From Hygrophila difformis (lineage: Eukaryota > Streptophyta > Magnoliopsida > Lamiales > Acanthaceae), in the NCBI GenBank assembly GCA_030278955.1, contig JAOANR010000014.1:16928068-16992067 (forward strand): a stretch of DNA of 64,000 nucleotides, read 5' to 3'. The position numbers were made by a program, and so were the translations under genes. This document shows, in pieces, positions 53,719 to 64,000 of this stretch. The first letter of the stretch is position 1. The number at the start of each line of letters is the position of its first letter. Below the pieces are notes generated by a model, which searched no databases, was not told the origin of the DNA, and was given only the letters and a program-made list of their open reading frames with translations.

Positions 53719-55910
53719 TTTATTTATTTATTTTTTTTGGATGAATCAGCCTAAGAAGGCGAGCAAAGGAGAAAAGGAAAAATAGCAACAAAGGAAAATA
53801 AACTAAATCAAGCGAACAAATGAGGCTCCCGAAGCATCCTTCTGAACAAGGTCTTGAAGCTCATCCGGCGGAAATGCCCAGGTGGTATAAAAGTCTTCAG
53901 AAAGAGCAGCTTTGCGAGCCAGGCCATCCGCAACCTGATTCCCTTCTCAGTAGACATGTTGGAGCACAAATGATGGCATACTATGTAGCAAGGTTCGGAT
54001 CCGTGAGATAATAGGCCATGGGGAATGGCTAGAACACACATCACCGGATATCAAGCGAACGACTTCCATGGAGTCGACAAAGCAAGCAGAAAGCAGCAAG
54101 CCAAACTGCCCTGCCAACTCCAATCCAAACCGAAGAGCCAGCAATTCAACCTCGAGAATGTCCCGACAACCTAGGTGGCCACTACAGCCCTTTAGCCAAT
54201 GCCCATCAGAGGTCCTGACGATGGAGCCAAAACCAGAGTGACGGGGATTCTCCAAAACACTTCCATCGGTGTGCAAGACATTGCCAGACGTGTCCTCCTT
54301 GATCCAACGAACTAGCAGCGGCTCATGCACACACCTCTTGGCAGCCTCAGCGTCCAAGCTGAGACGTAGATGTTCGGCTTTCATGCAGACACGATCCCGG
54401 GACATTTCAACACCACGAAACAGACGATCATTCCGTTGGCACCAAACAACCCAGAGAGTGGCGAGAAATCTCGTTCCCCACACCCTACTAGCCCATTCAA
54501 ACCAATGACGAATGTGTAACTCGCCAAGATGCTCGATCAAATCCTGAATGGAGATGAAACCACTCCTGCGCCAGACCTGAGCCACCCATGTACACAAGAA
54601 TAGTGCATGCTTCCAGTCATCCTCATGCATCCCACAAATTGTACAAAGTGGCGCAGCCGCCAGCCCACGTCGGAAGCGAAGCAAGTTGCATGGGAGCGCT
54701 CCATGACCGAGGAGCCATATGAGTACGCCTAACTTCTCCGGGATAGGGGTTTTCCAGACCCAACTCCACCCTTTGTCAAGGGTCGCCGTTTTACACAACC
54801 ATGCATAGTCGGACGCCACACTATAAATGCCCTTCAAATCCCCTCGCCAATGCATGAGATCGGGTGTGCTATCATTTAAAAATGGCGCTGGAAGAGTCTG
54901 AATGCGACTAATAAGTTCAGTAGGAAGCCAAGAGTAGATTCCATGGAGCTCCCATTTCCCATTAACAACCACATCCTTAACACATAAATGGAGGTCATGA
55001 ATGTCAACAAATGGGACTTTATCATGCAAGCAGTCACCTTCAAACCATGGAGCGTACCAAAGGGAGCAATCACCATTACCCAAACGGACACCATATGCTG
55101 TCCTAAAAGCATTAGCAACCTTAATAAGAGATTTCCATATCTTCGTTCCACGATAATGGTCCCGAGGCATCATCCCATTCGTCACTCAATACTTAGCTCG
55201 AAGGAGAGTAACCCACAACTTATCTGTTGTAGCAAAGTCCCAAATCTTCTTGCCAAACAATGCAAGATTCATCTACCGACATTTTCTGACTCCTAGACCA
55301 CCCGAGCAGTGCGGCCGCGTAACCACCTCCCAGTTGACAAGATGGAGACCACGGCCGGCACCTTTCCAAATCCAACGGCGGATGAGTTTATCTATTTGGG
55401 AACACACCCCCACTGGCATCAAGTGAACTTGCATTATATAAACCGGAAGAGAGTTCAAAACTGACCGAGCAAGTGTGATACTCCCCGCTTTATTAAGCAG
55501 AAGAGCAGACCAAGTAGATAGCCTCTGCTGCATGCGATGTATAAGAGGATCAAAATGAGCTAGTTTCATACGACCATGGATAACAGGAAAACCAAGATAG
55601 CAACCAAGGTCATTAGTTGTCTTGACATGTAAATAAGTATCAAGCCAGCCGATCTCCTGGGGTGTCGCGGCCTTGGAACAAAAAGCACTGGACTTATCCG
55701 GGTTCATATGCAGACCTGAGCGCGATCCAAATCTATTTAATACCTCTGCCATTGTCCGAATACTCCCCTCCTCCAAAGTAGCACAAAGAATCAAATCATC
55801 CGCGAACATGAGGTGAGAAATACCTACTCCTCCGGGGTTGAGATACAACGGTTGCCATGCATCCGAGTCCACAGCCGCGAGTATAGTTTTGGAAAGTTTT
55901 TCCATGATTA
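53719..55910 (-). mobile_element. 5'-truncated LINE (L1-type) retrotransposon
   Basis: Minus-strand element. The A/T-rich 3' tail is on the left (TTTATTTATTTATTTTTTTT at 53719-53739 on plus). Coding remnants begin abruptly in the middle of the RT domain at 55905, so the 5' half (endonuclease and early RT) is missing, as usual for incomplete reverse transcription. No convincing target duplication was found. Confidence 0.8.
53803..55905 (-). pseudogene. LINE RT C-terminal part, zf-RVT and RNase H, with three stops
   Basis: One continuous frame from 55905 to 53803, about 700 codons, with no frameshift but stops at 55273-55275, 55186-55188 and 53947-53949. In order: RT motif FADDLILCA with GVGISHLMFADD, the thumb region SSAFCSKAATPQE ... 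LGCYLGFPVIHGRMK, the connecting RRWIWKGAGRGLHLVNW, the zinc-binding zf-RVT region (WKTPIPEKLGVLIWLLGHGA ... CTICGMHEDDWKHALFLC), and RNase H (HTDGSVLENPRHSGFGSIVR ... LALRFGLELA). RNase H continues past the last stop with EGNQVADGLARKA. All three stops fit single C-to-T changes (CGA to TGA, CAG to TAG). Not functional. Confidence 0.88.
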
Positions 55911-56040
55911 TTGTTGTTGAGACATTTAATGTGTATATGTGATTCGGAAGAACTGTTACATAATGGAGATCAAGATCATTTTGCCTTAATGTTTTCTTAC
56001 TGATTTGAAATCAAGAAACTGAAAAATTTGTAATATTGCA

Positions 56041-57761
56041 TTAAGAAAATATGTTCCAATGGAAGAAAGAAATTGCATCATCCTCATCACAAATGCCCCA
56101 CCATCCTGGAGCAGAGGTATCATCGTTATCCAATCTGTGTGATAGTATTTTCGGAACACCTTTTATAAATGTTGATGGAGTTTTTGACAATGGAGAATAT
56201 GGTGCTGTGGAAAAAAATATTTCCAATATAGGAGATAAGGAAGAAAAATGTTTGGTGATGATAATGTTAGTAGAGAGTACATTGATGATATGTTTAAGAA
56301 CGATGAAGTTGTTGCTGATGGTAGTGTAGATATGTTTATGGATGAGGAAGTTATTGCCGATGGTAGTAATGATATGTTTAAGAATGATGAAGTTGTTGCA
56401 GATGGTGGTGATGGAGAGGAAGAAATTATTTATGGTGATGATAATGATAGTAACAGTGATCCAGATCCGGAGTATGTTGCTGAAGAGGATGACAATGGGG
56501 AAGATGTAGAAGATGAAATAGAGGATTTGGAGGATGATGAAAAAATGTGGGAGGAGATTGAAGACTTTTATGATTCGTGCCCATTCGTATGTCAATCGAG
56601 ATGACTCAATATTCCGTTCCAACAATCGGAAAACACGTCAGGAATCCCCGAAATAGAGCCTTGCAGATACTATAATGGAGCAGACGAGAACGCAGGAGTT
56701 GGATCCCAACATGATAGGTGGATACTGCCCGAGCAGCCTGATTTTGTACCTCCGGTGGATGTTACGGACGAACGATTTGATCCGTATAGGCAACAAGGTT
56801 TGGGCATCGGATCAGTCTTTCCGACAAAGGATAAACTGAAGAATAAAGTAGTGCAATATCTACTTGGAAACAATCTAGGATTCCGGACTGAGAAATCTGA
56901 ACCGTCTCGGTATTGGATTAAGTGTCGCCACGATGATTGTGCTTTTAAAGTACGAGCATCCGGATCATCTTCTACTTGGAGAGTGTATCAGTTCGTGGAG
57001 CATACATGCGAGTTCAACCCGACTATGGGTGCAGCACACACATTACCAGCCCGACAGTTAGGCGAGATTATTGCAAATCAAATAGTAACGAAAGGGCAAT
57101 TTATGATCCCAGAAGCAGTGCGGAAGGAACTTTTGAACACACATGGATTACGGGTTAGAAATACCATCATATATAATAATTTTTAAATTTTTATTCTTTA
57201 GTTTTGTTTCACTTTTTAAAAGTAATTAAATATTTGGGGATTTGTTTATTACAGGATAGCTATGCAATGAGCCGCAGAATAAAGGACTACGGAATTGAAG
57301 CCACATATGGTTCTGAGGATCAGTCTTTTAAGGATTTGCCCAAGTACATTTTTGTGCTGCGGGAAGCTAATCCTGGTACAATTGTGGATCTAATGGTTGA
57401 CCAAAGTACCAATCAGTTTAAGTACGCATTTATGGCGCTGGGGGGGTCGATTGTTGGATTTTCCAGTGCCAGACCATACATCGCAGTAGATGCAACACAC
57501 TTGAAATCAAAGTATCGGGGAGTACTATTTGTGGCCGTAACTAAGGACGCAAACAACCAAATATTTCCACTTGCATTCGGTATCGGGGACGTGGAGGATC
57601 TTGATTCGTGGACATGGTTCATGCAGCATCTGAAGCTATCATTGCCCAGCCGTAGAGGGATGTTGATAGTATCAGATGGATCGGCATCCATTCGTAGAGC
57701 AGCTGCGGAGGTATTCCTGGATGCGCATCATGCCCTATATCGCATCATGCCCTATGCATAA
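56041..57761 (+). pseudogene. truncated MULE transposase (MuDR-type) with one intron
   Basis: An acidic N-terminal part (56248-56604) contains near-repeats DMFKNDEVVADG / DMFMDEEVIADG. An in-frame TGA at 56602-56604 breaks the frame, which then continues in phase into the MuDR plant DNA-binding domain (about 56755-57100: FPTKDKLKNKVVQYLLGNN, YWIKCRHDDCAFKVRAS, EHTCEFNPTM). An intron of 101 bp (57154-57254, GT..AG) leads to the MULE catalytic region: PYIAVDATHLKSKYRGVLFV and FGIGDVEDLDSWTWFMQHL, then LIVSDGSASIRRAA. It stops just after DAHHAL at a 17-bp duplication, before the last catalytic residue and the SWIM zinc finger. Upstream, the frame from 56041 (MFQWKKEIASS) joins only by a frameshift near an A-run at 56240. 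Inactive. Confidence 0.8.
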
Positions 57762-57793
57762 GAGAAAGGCAGTCAGTTAAAAAAATAACATAC

Positions 57794-60700
57794 CACATTC
57801 TCATACCACGACAGCGGATTAATCATAGTTTTGAACCATGCGGGATCAACCGCCCATCCCGTGCCCACGTCCAACCTGCGTTAAAATAATTAATTAGAAC
57901 CTGACTCACTATGGGAAAAACTATTCATGATTGCAACGAGCAACTTTTATACAAGTACCAAGTGGCCCACTGTCTAGGTATTTCTGAAAATCCCTTACGT
58001 CCCGTGTACGGTTAGGTCTATTTAAATTGCTTGTGAACGGGGACTGTAGAAATGCAAATGGTTTGCGCTTCTTGCATGGGAATTCGTCGGTGACCACACA
58101 ATCCGAGTCCATAACCATTGCATTGAGGGTACCTAGGATGCCGCCCGAGTGATCAATCGGTAGGTCTGTGTCATTGTGGCCGCCCGATCGATGCTCGACT
58201 GTCGTTTCATGCTCGACACCTGCTATATGTAAAACAAATAATTGTTATTTTAAATACCATAACATCCAAGTATTCATAAAAGTTAATAACACGTACGTGT
58301 GGTCAGAGGCTCCAAAAAATCGGCAAAGTTAAAATCCTGGAGTACGGGCAATTGGTGCTCATCAGCTGTTATGAGTTTTGCGAATCCAGTCACCAAAATC
58401 AAAAAAAATTGTATTCGAATCAAAAAGAACCGGTAGATTAAAATAATTTATTATACTAAAAAAATAACACATACGAGTTGTATTTATGTCGAATAATAAA
58501 GGAGTCTCCTTGAGATCAATGTGCTCATTGAACTTCTGATCAGTACCTGTTTAATGTTACACAAAGCCTTAATTCCTAAATTAGAAATCTAAAATGGTGG
58601 GAAGAAAATATATTAATTACACGTACCCCAGGCCGTGTGATTGTAATCAGGTGTAGTCTGGACAGCCGTGTCATCACCTGAACGGTGCTCTACAACTGTT
58701 ACATACAAGACCATACCACGATTATAAGCTTAGATGTATTGAAAAATTGCAAAAATAATTTATTAAAAAGATTAGACAAAGCAGGAAAAATCAAATCAAG
58801 TGCATGATTTAAATTAGAAATATATTTATTACAATTATCAGTGGCCGTATGATCGCAATGTCGTGTCCTCTGGGCATTTGTATCATCACGTGAATGATGC
58901 TCTGGATCTGTTACATAAAACAACACCAGACCATAATCACAATATTAATTGTATCATCAAGTGTTATTAAAAATAGTCTGCAGTTAAATATATTAAGTGC
59001 ACATACCAGTGACCATCTAATCGTAAGGTCGTGTCATCTGGGCATTTGTATCATCACATGCGTGGTGCTCGGAAGCTGTTACATACAACACCAAATCATA
59101 ATTATAAGATATATTGCATCGTCTCAGTATAAAAATCAAATAAAATAAAATTGATCATTTCAATTACAGGAAAACAAAAAATTTAAATTAACGTACCGAG
59201 TATCCGAAAACCTCGCCTAATTTCTTCCTTCAGCAAACTGTTCTCCTCCCTTAGTTTAACTAACTCATCCTTCTGCTTCCAATTCACCGAGCATCTCTGC
59301 CTTCTGCTTAGCCAATTCATCCTTCATATCTGCCCTCAGCCGGTTTAACTCATTCCGCATCTCTAACCGCATCTCTCCCCTCATACGATCCGTTCCCTGT
59401 AGCGCACGGTCTCCCTCCCGCCTCACATCGCCAGTAATGTGGTGTCTCTCCTCAGTGAGCATCAATGCAATGCGGTGCAATAAAGCCTCCTGCTCAGGAG
59501 CTACCCTCCCAGTGGGTGCATCATCCTCATCCGTGCGCGCATCTACCCTTTCTTTGTCCGCTCGTTCATCAACTTTCCCAGTCCCCGAGACATCACCCTT
59601 AGTCCCCCCACGTACCCCCCCAACTGGCAGCTCCCCAACCTGACCTTGCGTCCCCTGTCGGACATGCTCAGGCGCATGTGCTCGGGTGCGCACTCTCTTG
59701 CGTGCAGGCTCTAGCGCGCGCGCCCTCCTCATCATCATCATCATGAAAATCAAGAACACTATTGTTCTTATGAGCTTTATTTCGCCTTTTGGGTGCGGCT
59801 ATATGCACGTAACGAGCACATGGTGGGAGAGGCACACCCAAGTGCTATAAATGCACCGCCCCCGCTTCCTCCGGACGTGGAACCAACCTCTCTATACACT
59901 TTCTCTAAAAAAAAATAAATAAATAAAACATAAAACATAAAACATAGCCACTTAATAGAAGGGATTGATACTATGTAGTAAATTAGGATTAAACTTGGGT
60001 ATATTTTGTTACCTTCGAATCGAAAAAGGCGGTGTAATCGTATCCATGACCTCTTGGAAATGTATACCGCGTCATCCGCGGGATGAGCTCAGCTCCATCA
60101 ATCTTCACAGCAACACGTCCCTCCAAATCTGGTACATCCTCAACCGCCCATACCTAGTACATTTAAAATTATAAATTCATCAAATGTACAAAAAATGATT
60201 AGGGATTTGCATTTTAAAATTTAGATTATTTAATTGCATATAAATATATACACGTACCAGCACTGCCAACAAATTACCATACACATGGTAAAGTTTGCGT
60301 CCTTCTATCACAATGGGTATATCCCGAATGTAGTGCCGTAGTCGGTCCCAACTGTATGCACACCAAGGGAATGACTCCCACTGTTCCTCATCCTCCACTA
60401 AATGCCACAGCCAATGATCAGGGATTTTCTTTTGTCCATCCAACCCCAAAACGAGAAAATATGCTGCTAGGACTTTTGCTACTTTCAGGGAGTCCTCTGC
60501 ACTGCCCTTGAATACTCAACTCTCAAAATTATCCTTAAGTCTATCCCCCGTAACAGATACAGCGGCGGAATATTGCATGTACACACTCTGCTGTGAATGA
60601 GCCCTACTACTATTTAGATCAAAATCGGTTGTCCCAAATCGGAGGCCCGTGATTAACGCATACTCCTGACGACCGAAAGTAATAAATTCTTCCCCTATCC

Positions 60701-60965
60701 TAAAGGTAAACAAATCCTCGCCCACACCAGGTATAATAACTTCGTTGGTGAACAACGAATGAATGGCTGTGTACCCAGGGGCACCTGTGTCCCATGTCGG
60801 TCTTAAAAAATGATCGAAGCACGAATCCCTGAACCTAGCTACTAAATCCTCCCCGCCTGCATCCTTTAGCTCCTTCCTAATAATCTCTACAATAAATAGT
60901 CTAATGTATCCGTTAACATTACATGCTACATGCCTAGTCCTCGGTCGCTTCCAACTCCACACAAC
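57794..60965 (-). pseudogene. decayed DUF1985/Ulp1-type gene (KI-MULE cargo type)
   Basis: A minus-strand multi-exon gene remnant, facing the MULE transposase. The exon 60965-60258 encodes a DUF1985-like region (RPRTRHVACNVNGYIRLFIV, SCFDHFLRPTWDTGAPGY, FRIGEEFITFGRQEYALITG, LRFGT), with an in-frame TGA at 60516-60518, then PDHWLWHLVEDEEQWESFPW. Exon 60153-60013 reads VWAVEDVPDLEGRVAVKIDG and onward. Then a charged coiled-coil-like part (59759-59265, MRLEMRNELNRLRADMKDEL), three tandem 69-nt exons, further short exons, and finally 57875-57794 with GTGWAVDPAWFKTMINPLSW, which looks like the entry to the Ulp1 (C48) peptidase. The catalytic His/Asp/Cys part is absent: the gene is cut at the junction with the transposase. 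Such DUF1985-Ulp1 genes ride on plant MULEs (Kaonashi type). Confidence 0.65.
58627..59075 (-). repeat. three tandem 69-nt exon copies
   Basis: Exons 59007-59075, 58839-58907 and 58627-58695 on the minus strand are each exactly 69 nt, each after a GTAACAG acceptor. They encode variants of (P/V/S)EH(H/R)(S/A)xDDTxAQxT. The first has an in-frame TAG; the second has lost its GT donor (ATAATT). A fourth related segment (VEHRSGGHNDTDLPIDHSGG) lies near 58140-58210. Confidence 0.7.
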
Positions 60966-62080
60966 CTAAGCATATTTATATATATATATATTTATATGCA
61001 CAGTTCCACAAGAATATCCAATTCATAAACAATTTACATATAACAATTGCAAACTCTAGTGATGCTAATGCATATTTCTACAATTTGCAGCATGCTTAAT
61101 CCAGTTTCAAATCTAATAATTCTGATTCACTAAGTACAAATAAAACTAAATGTCCAGTCTAATAATTCTGATTCACTAACTACAAAAATAGGGTGATTAA
61201 TATTATTATCAGACAAACCTAATTCACTTAAATACTAACTCATTCAGATTAATTTATATGCCAAATTTTTGTTCTAACAGGAATAGTTCCCGTCAATTTT
61301 CAAAAGTGTTTGAAATGGATAGGGCAATATTGAAACAAAACCTCTAAAATGATTCTACAAGACACCTAAAGACTAAGAATTTAAATAGGCTATATCAGTT
61401 TTCTAAACAAAACAATATGGCTATAGAAGTTTCAAAAATGCAATTGGGAAACAAACTAATTCACACCTGAAGAAATCACTAACCTCGCCGGATGCGGAAG
61501 CGGCGGCGGCGTTGCCTTCCATGTCACCACTCCAGCGGCGGCGGTAGTGAAGATGAGAAACCAGGGCGCGGTGGTGACGACGGGAAACGACGACAGTGAG
61601 ATGCGGCGCCTCGGCGGTGACGTCAGCTGCAGCGGCCGGACTTCCAACAGCCTGAGCGAGATTTCAAACGGAGGAGAGGAAGGAGAAGGCTTTTCGACGG
61701 TGGCGTCTCTCGTTGTCTGAGTCGATGGGGAATAAAGGAGGTGGGGAAGGAGAAGGCTTTTCAAACAGTGGTGGTGGGCGATTTGACGGTGATAGCTGGA
61801 AGATTGGCGTTGCGGCGGGCGGCGGACATCGAAGTTGAAGTCGGGGGCGACGATCTACTCGCTCAATCTCCACACTCGCTCAATCTGCAACTACTTCAAG
61901 AGCCCACTCGCCCACTCGTCCACTCCCTGCAACCTAAACCCATCAAGGCCCACTCTCCCACTCTCCCACTCTGCATCAAGGCCAACTCGTCCACTCGGTG
62001 TCCTAGTGAGTGCCACTCTCCCTCTTGTGAGTGCCACTCCTCCATCAAGGCCCACAAATGAGGCCCAATCTCTAAATTTT
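60966..62080. other. GC-rich block and AT-rich spacer upstream of the DUF1985 gene
   Basis: AT-rich spacer to about 61460, then a GC-rich stretch (61480-61900) with GGCGGCGG words, resembling a 5' UTR or end region of the MULE. From 61855 CACTCGCTCAATCTCCACTC-like words repeat. No inverted match to the other side of the transposase could be found. Confidence 0.4.
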
Positions 62081-62242
62081 CTTTTGTTCCACACTTCCAC
62101 ACGTTCACTCGCTAAATTTTCTTTTGTTCAACACTTCCACACGCACTCCTACACGTTCACTTGCATAATTTTCTTTGTTCAATACTTCCACACGTTCACT
62201 CGCATAATTTTCTTTGTTCAATACTTCCACACGTTCACTCGG
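62081..62242. repeat. about 45-bp minisatellite
   Basis: Four imperfect units of ACTTCCACACGTTCACTCGC plus ATAATTTTCTTTGTTCAAT. Confidence 0.8.
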
Positions 62243-62479
62243 ATCACTCGCAAACATTACTATTGGTACTCGGGTCCTTTTGATTGGCATGTGACTTAGA
62301 CTCGTGCCATTAGGGCAAAAAAAGAATTATAACTAAATTGAGTGTAGAAAAGAATTTTACAAACTCTGATCGGTTTCTGTCATATATTTCTTCATTCTTA
62401 TTTCAGCTATCTGCCATATACATAATCCATCTAACTATCATGTAGTACAAGTTATTATTTATCTAACTTCCATATACGT

Positions 62480-62712
62480 ATATTTGTTCTTAAATAATTG
62501 CACTATTTTTTTATTTATACAATCCTATAAATATTTTTAATCAGTAATAATTCATATTGTATAGAAATATAATTAAAAAAAAATTAAAAATTCGATACTC
62601 TAAAACTACACAATTAGACGAATTTAACAACATCTGACTATGATACTTTTTTTTTTTTAAAAAAAAGGAAAAATCTCACTATGCAAATGTCTCAAAATAA
62701 GAAAGGAGGGAG
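62480..62712. mobile_element. Stowaway-type MITE, reverse orientation
   Basis: The right end GAAAGGAGGGAG is followed by TA. The interior matches the family in reverse (CTAAAACTACACAATTAGAC, GAATTTAACAACATCTGAC). The left end near TATTTGTTCTTAAATAATT is weakly preserved. Confidence 0.6.
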
Positions 62713-63036
62713 TATACAATAATTCTTCATAATTTATTGAACTGTCATGAACAATTCATTTACGTGCGCCATTCCCCATTGATATGTGACAGCCGCCCGT
62801 GCTAGTATGTTGTTACATGCACTACATCGTCATGCCCCGCCACCAAGCGTTGCTCTACTCATCATTTAGTGGGAGAAGAAATTACTACTATTTATTCTCA
62901 ACTTCCCAAAATATTTGCATATTAGTTGAATATACTTACAACGTCGTTAGATGAATACCTCTAGTCCTCTATGCATTTTCAATCGTTTGACTAAAATCAA
63001 TCGTTAAAATTTGTCCAAAGCATGTGCTAAGTAGTA
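62713..63036. other. intergenic, nothing recognised
   Basis: No features recognised. Confidence 0.4.
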
Positions 63037-63260
63037 CTCCCTCCGTTTTTCTATAATTGTAATATTTGTAATTTTAGTACTATTCACACATGCATTTTAA
63101 CTTAAAATTTTATCATGATTATACAAGTTCAAATATAGCCAAGTGAGATTTTGTTAGATTCGTCTCGTCGAATAGTTTTTAAATAACGAACTTTTAGAAT
63201 TTTTTCTTGTATCGAATTTGAGTTATTAATATTTTAAAATATGTATTGAATTGCGTGCAC
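63037..63260. mobile_element. Stowaway-type MITE, right end eroded
   Basis: CTCCCTCCGTTTTTCTATAA directly after TA, followed by interior sequence shared with 3844-4062. A matching right terminus was not found. Confidence 0.55.
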
Positions 63261-63933
63261 TGTGTATCCGTTATAATTTTTTGAAAACGTGATTACAAAA
63301 TTGATGCACTGCCATCTGAGAGTGGCCTGCCATTGCCATTGGGCTTGTTATCATTACATAAAATGTTAATCTATTAACAATTGGACTGACTTAACTTGGA
63401 CTTTATTATTATTACCGGAAGCCGGACCGGTGTTGCCCAAAGTTGAGGTCAACTCAGTTGCCCCGTTGGCACACTGACACACTGATTGTCCGACACGTAA
63501 GTTGGTCGTATCTTGTTCAATTTGCAACCTCTGATATGTAGACACAAGGGCCCCTCTCCTTGTTTATCCTCCCTCAATTCTAAAATCAACTGTGAAACTC
63601 GCTAAGTACAAAATTGATGCCAAGTCCGTGCCAAAGAACTCAAAGAATTGTGCAACAAGCATCGCCCCGACACCTTGCGTGTAGTAATGGCTACTCCTCT
63701 GTAGCCCACCAAGTACGTTAACCGCCAAAATCTTGCATTAAATTAGAGGCGTTGGGAGGAAGGATCGCAGATAAGACAAAATCAGATGAACCCAAAACTG
63801 CTGATCCTCGAATTTATCAGATAAAAACGTTCGATTGCAATGTGATATTGATATATTGATATAGACGACGGGTCATTTTCTTGTCCCTTTCTCGCATTCA
63901 AGTGAAGCCGGAAAACAGAGGAGAAAAACCATC
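63261..63933 (+). promoter_or_regulatory. upstream region of the gene at the right edge
   Basis: Mixed-composition DNA leading to a plausible leader (GAAGCCGGAAAACAGAGGAG) ahead of the ATG at 63934. A TATTGATATATTGATATAG stretch near 63850 could hold a TATA element. Confidence 0.3.
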
Positions 63934-64000
63934 ATGACAAATCCAACAAACGGATCCGAAGGGGGTTCCGCCGCCGCCAGCGGCGGCGGAGTTCCGAGCA
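63934..64000 (+). CDS. N-terminus of a gene running off the window
   Basis: The ATG in context ATCATGACA starts MTNPTNGSEGGSAAASGGGV and the frame stays open to the window edge. GC content rises sharply here, as at the start of other genes in the window. Only 22 codons are visible, rich in Gly, Ser and Ala, so no family can be named. Confidence 0.45.
   Translation, partial: MTNPTNGSEGGSAAASGGGVPS

Noticed and set aside
55906..57761. A functional MULE transposase gene
   Set aside because: An in-frame stop, a probable frameshift and loss of the C-terminal catalytic and SWIM parts make it a remnant.
61456..61873. Minus-strand frames of 102 and 69 codons as an extra gene
   Set aside because: Low-complexity Pro/Ser-rich frames in a GC-rich block; no start context or domain. 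May be leader of the DUF1985-type gene.

Overview
This is a stretch of eudicot plant nuclear chromosome. It is AT-rich with short GC-richer genes, has spliced genes with canonical GT..AG introns, and carries recognisable plant-only families and plant transposon superfamilies. Nothing in the sequence fixes a genus. Five host genes are complete or nearly so: a PRA1-family membrane-trafficking protein (2215-2856, minus), a patellin-6-like Sec14/GOLD protein (10079-12016, plus, four exons), a P-class pentatricopeptide repeat protein resembling Arabidopsis At5g64320/MTL1 (31662-33860, plus), a clade-E type 2C protein phosphatase (37436-39028, minus, five exons) and an FkbM-type methyltransferase-like membrane protein with short upstream ORFs (40668-42230, minus). 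A sixth gene probably starts at 63934 and runs off the window.

Most of the rest is layered mobile DNA, much of which can be dated relative to neighbours by nesting. From left to right: a minisatellite (1-275); MITEs and a SINE around the PRA1 gene, one SINE sitting inside a Stowaway element with a 13-bp target duplication; a Pack-MULE-like element (about 4780-9615) built largely from arrays of GTGGTAA in one arm and TTACCAC in the other, with a smaller MULE (7983-9049) inside it; the patellin gene; a Tourist-type MITE and a possible solo LTR; and a second, diverged member of the same Pack-MULE-like family (about 15775-30740), in opposite orientation, carrying captured exon pieces including a frame-broken RING-CH zinc finger. 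That second copy was split by a 9,858-bp LTR retrotransposon (18846-28703, target duplication GGAAA) which keeps only gag and lacks almost all of pol.

The region 34.3-36.4 kb is an old tandem repeat interrupted by a hAT MITE and by a MULE that itself carries a SINE. Further on are a Tourist MITE with a 46-bp perfect palindrome, three more SINEs, two Stowaway elements, two CACTA elements (one inside a hAT element), and a second copy of the 34.4-kb hAT MITE. From 53.7 to about 62 kb lies a decayed LINE (RT and RNase H in one frame with three stops), a truncated MULE transposase, and, facing it, a decayed DUF1985/Ulp1-type gene of the sort MULEs carry.

The host genes do not form an operon or pathway; they are independent transcription units separated by transposon-rich DNA. 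Main points for follow-up: the TGGTAA/TTACCA Pack-MULE-like family, the gag-only retrotransposon, the nested CACTA/hAT block, the tandem 69-nt exons in the DUF1985 gene, and the uORFs of the methyltransferase-like gene.
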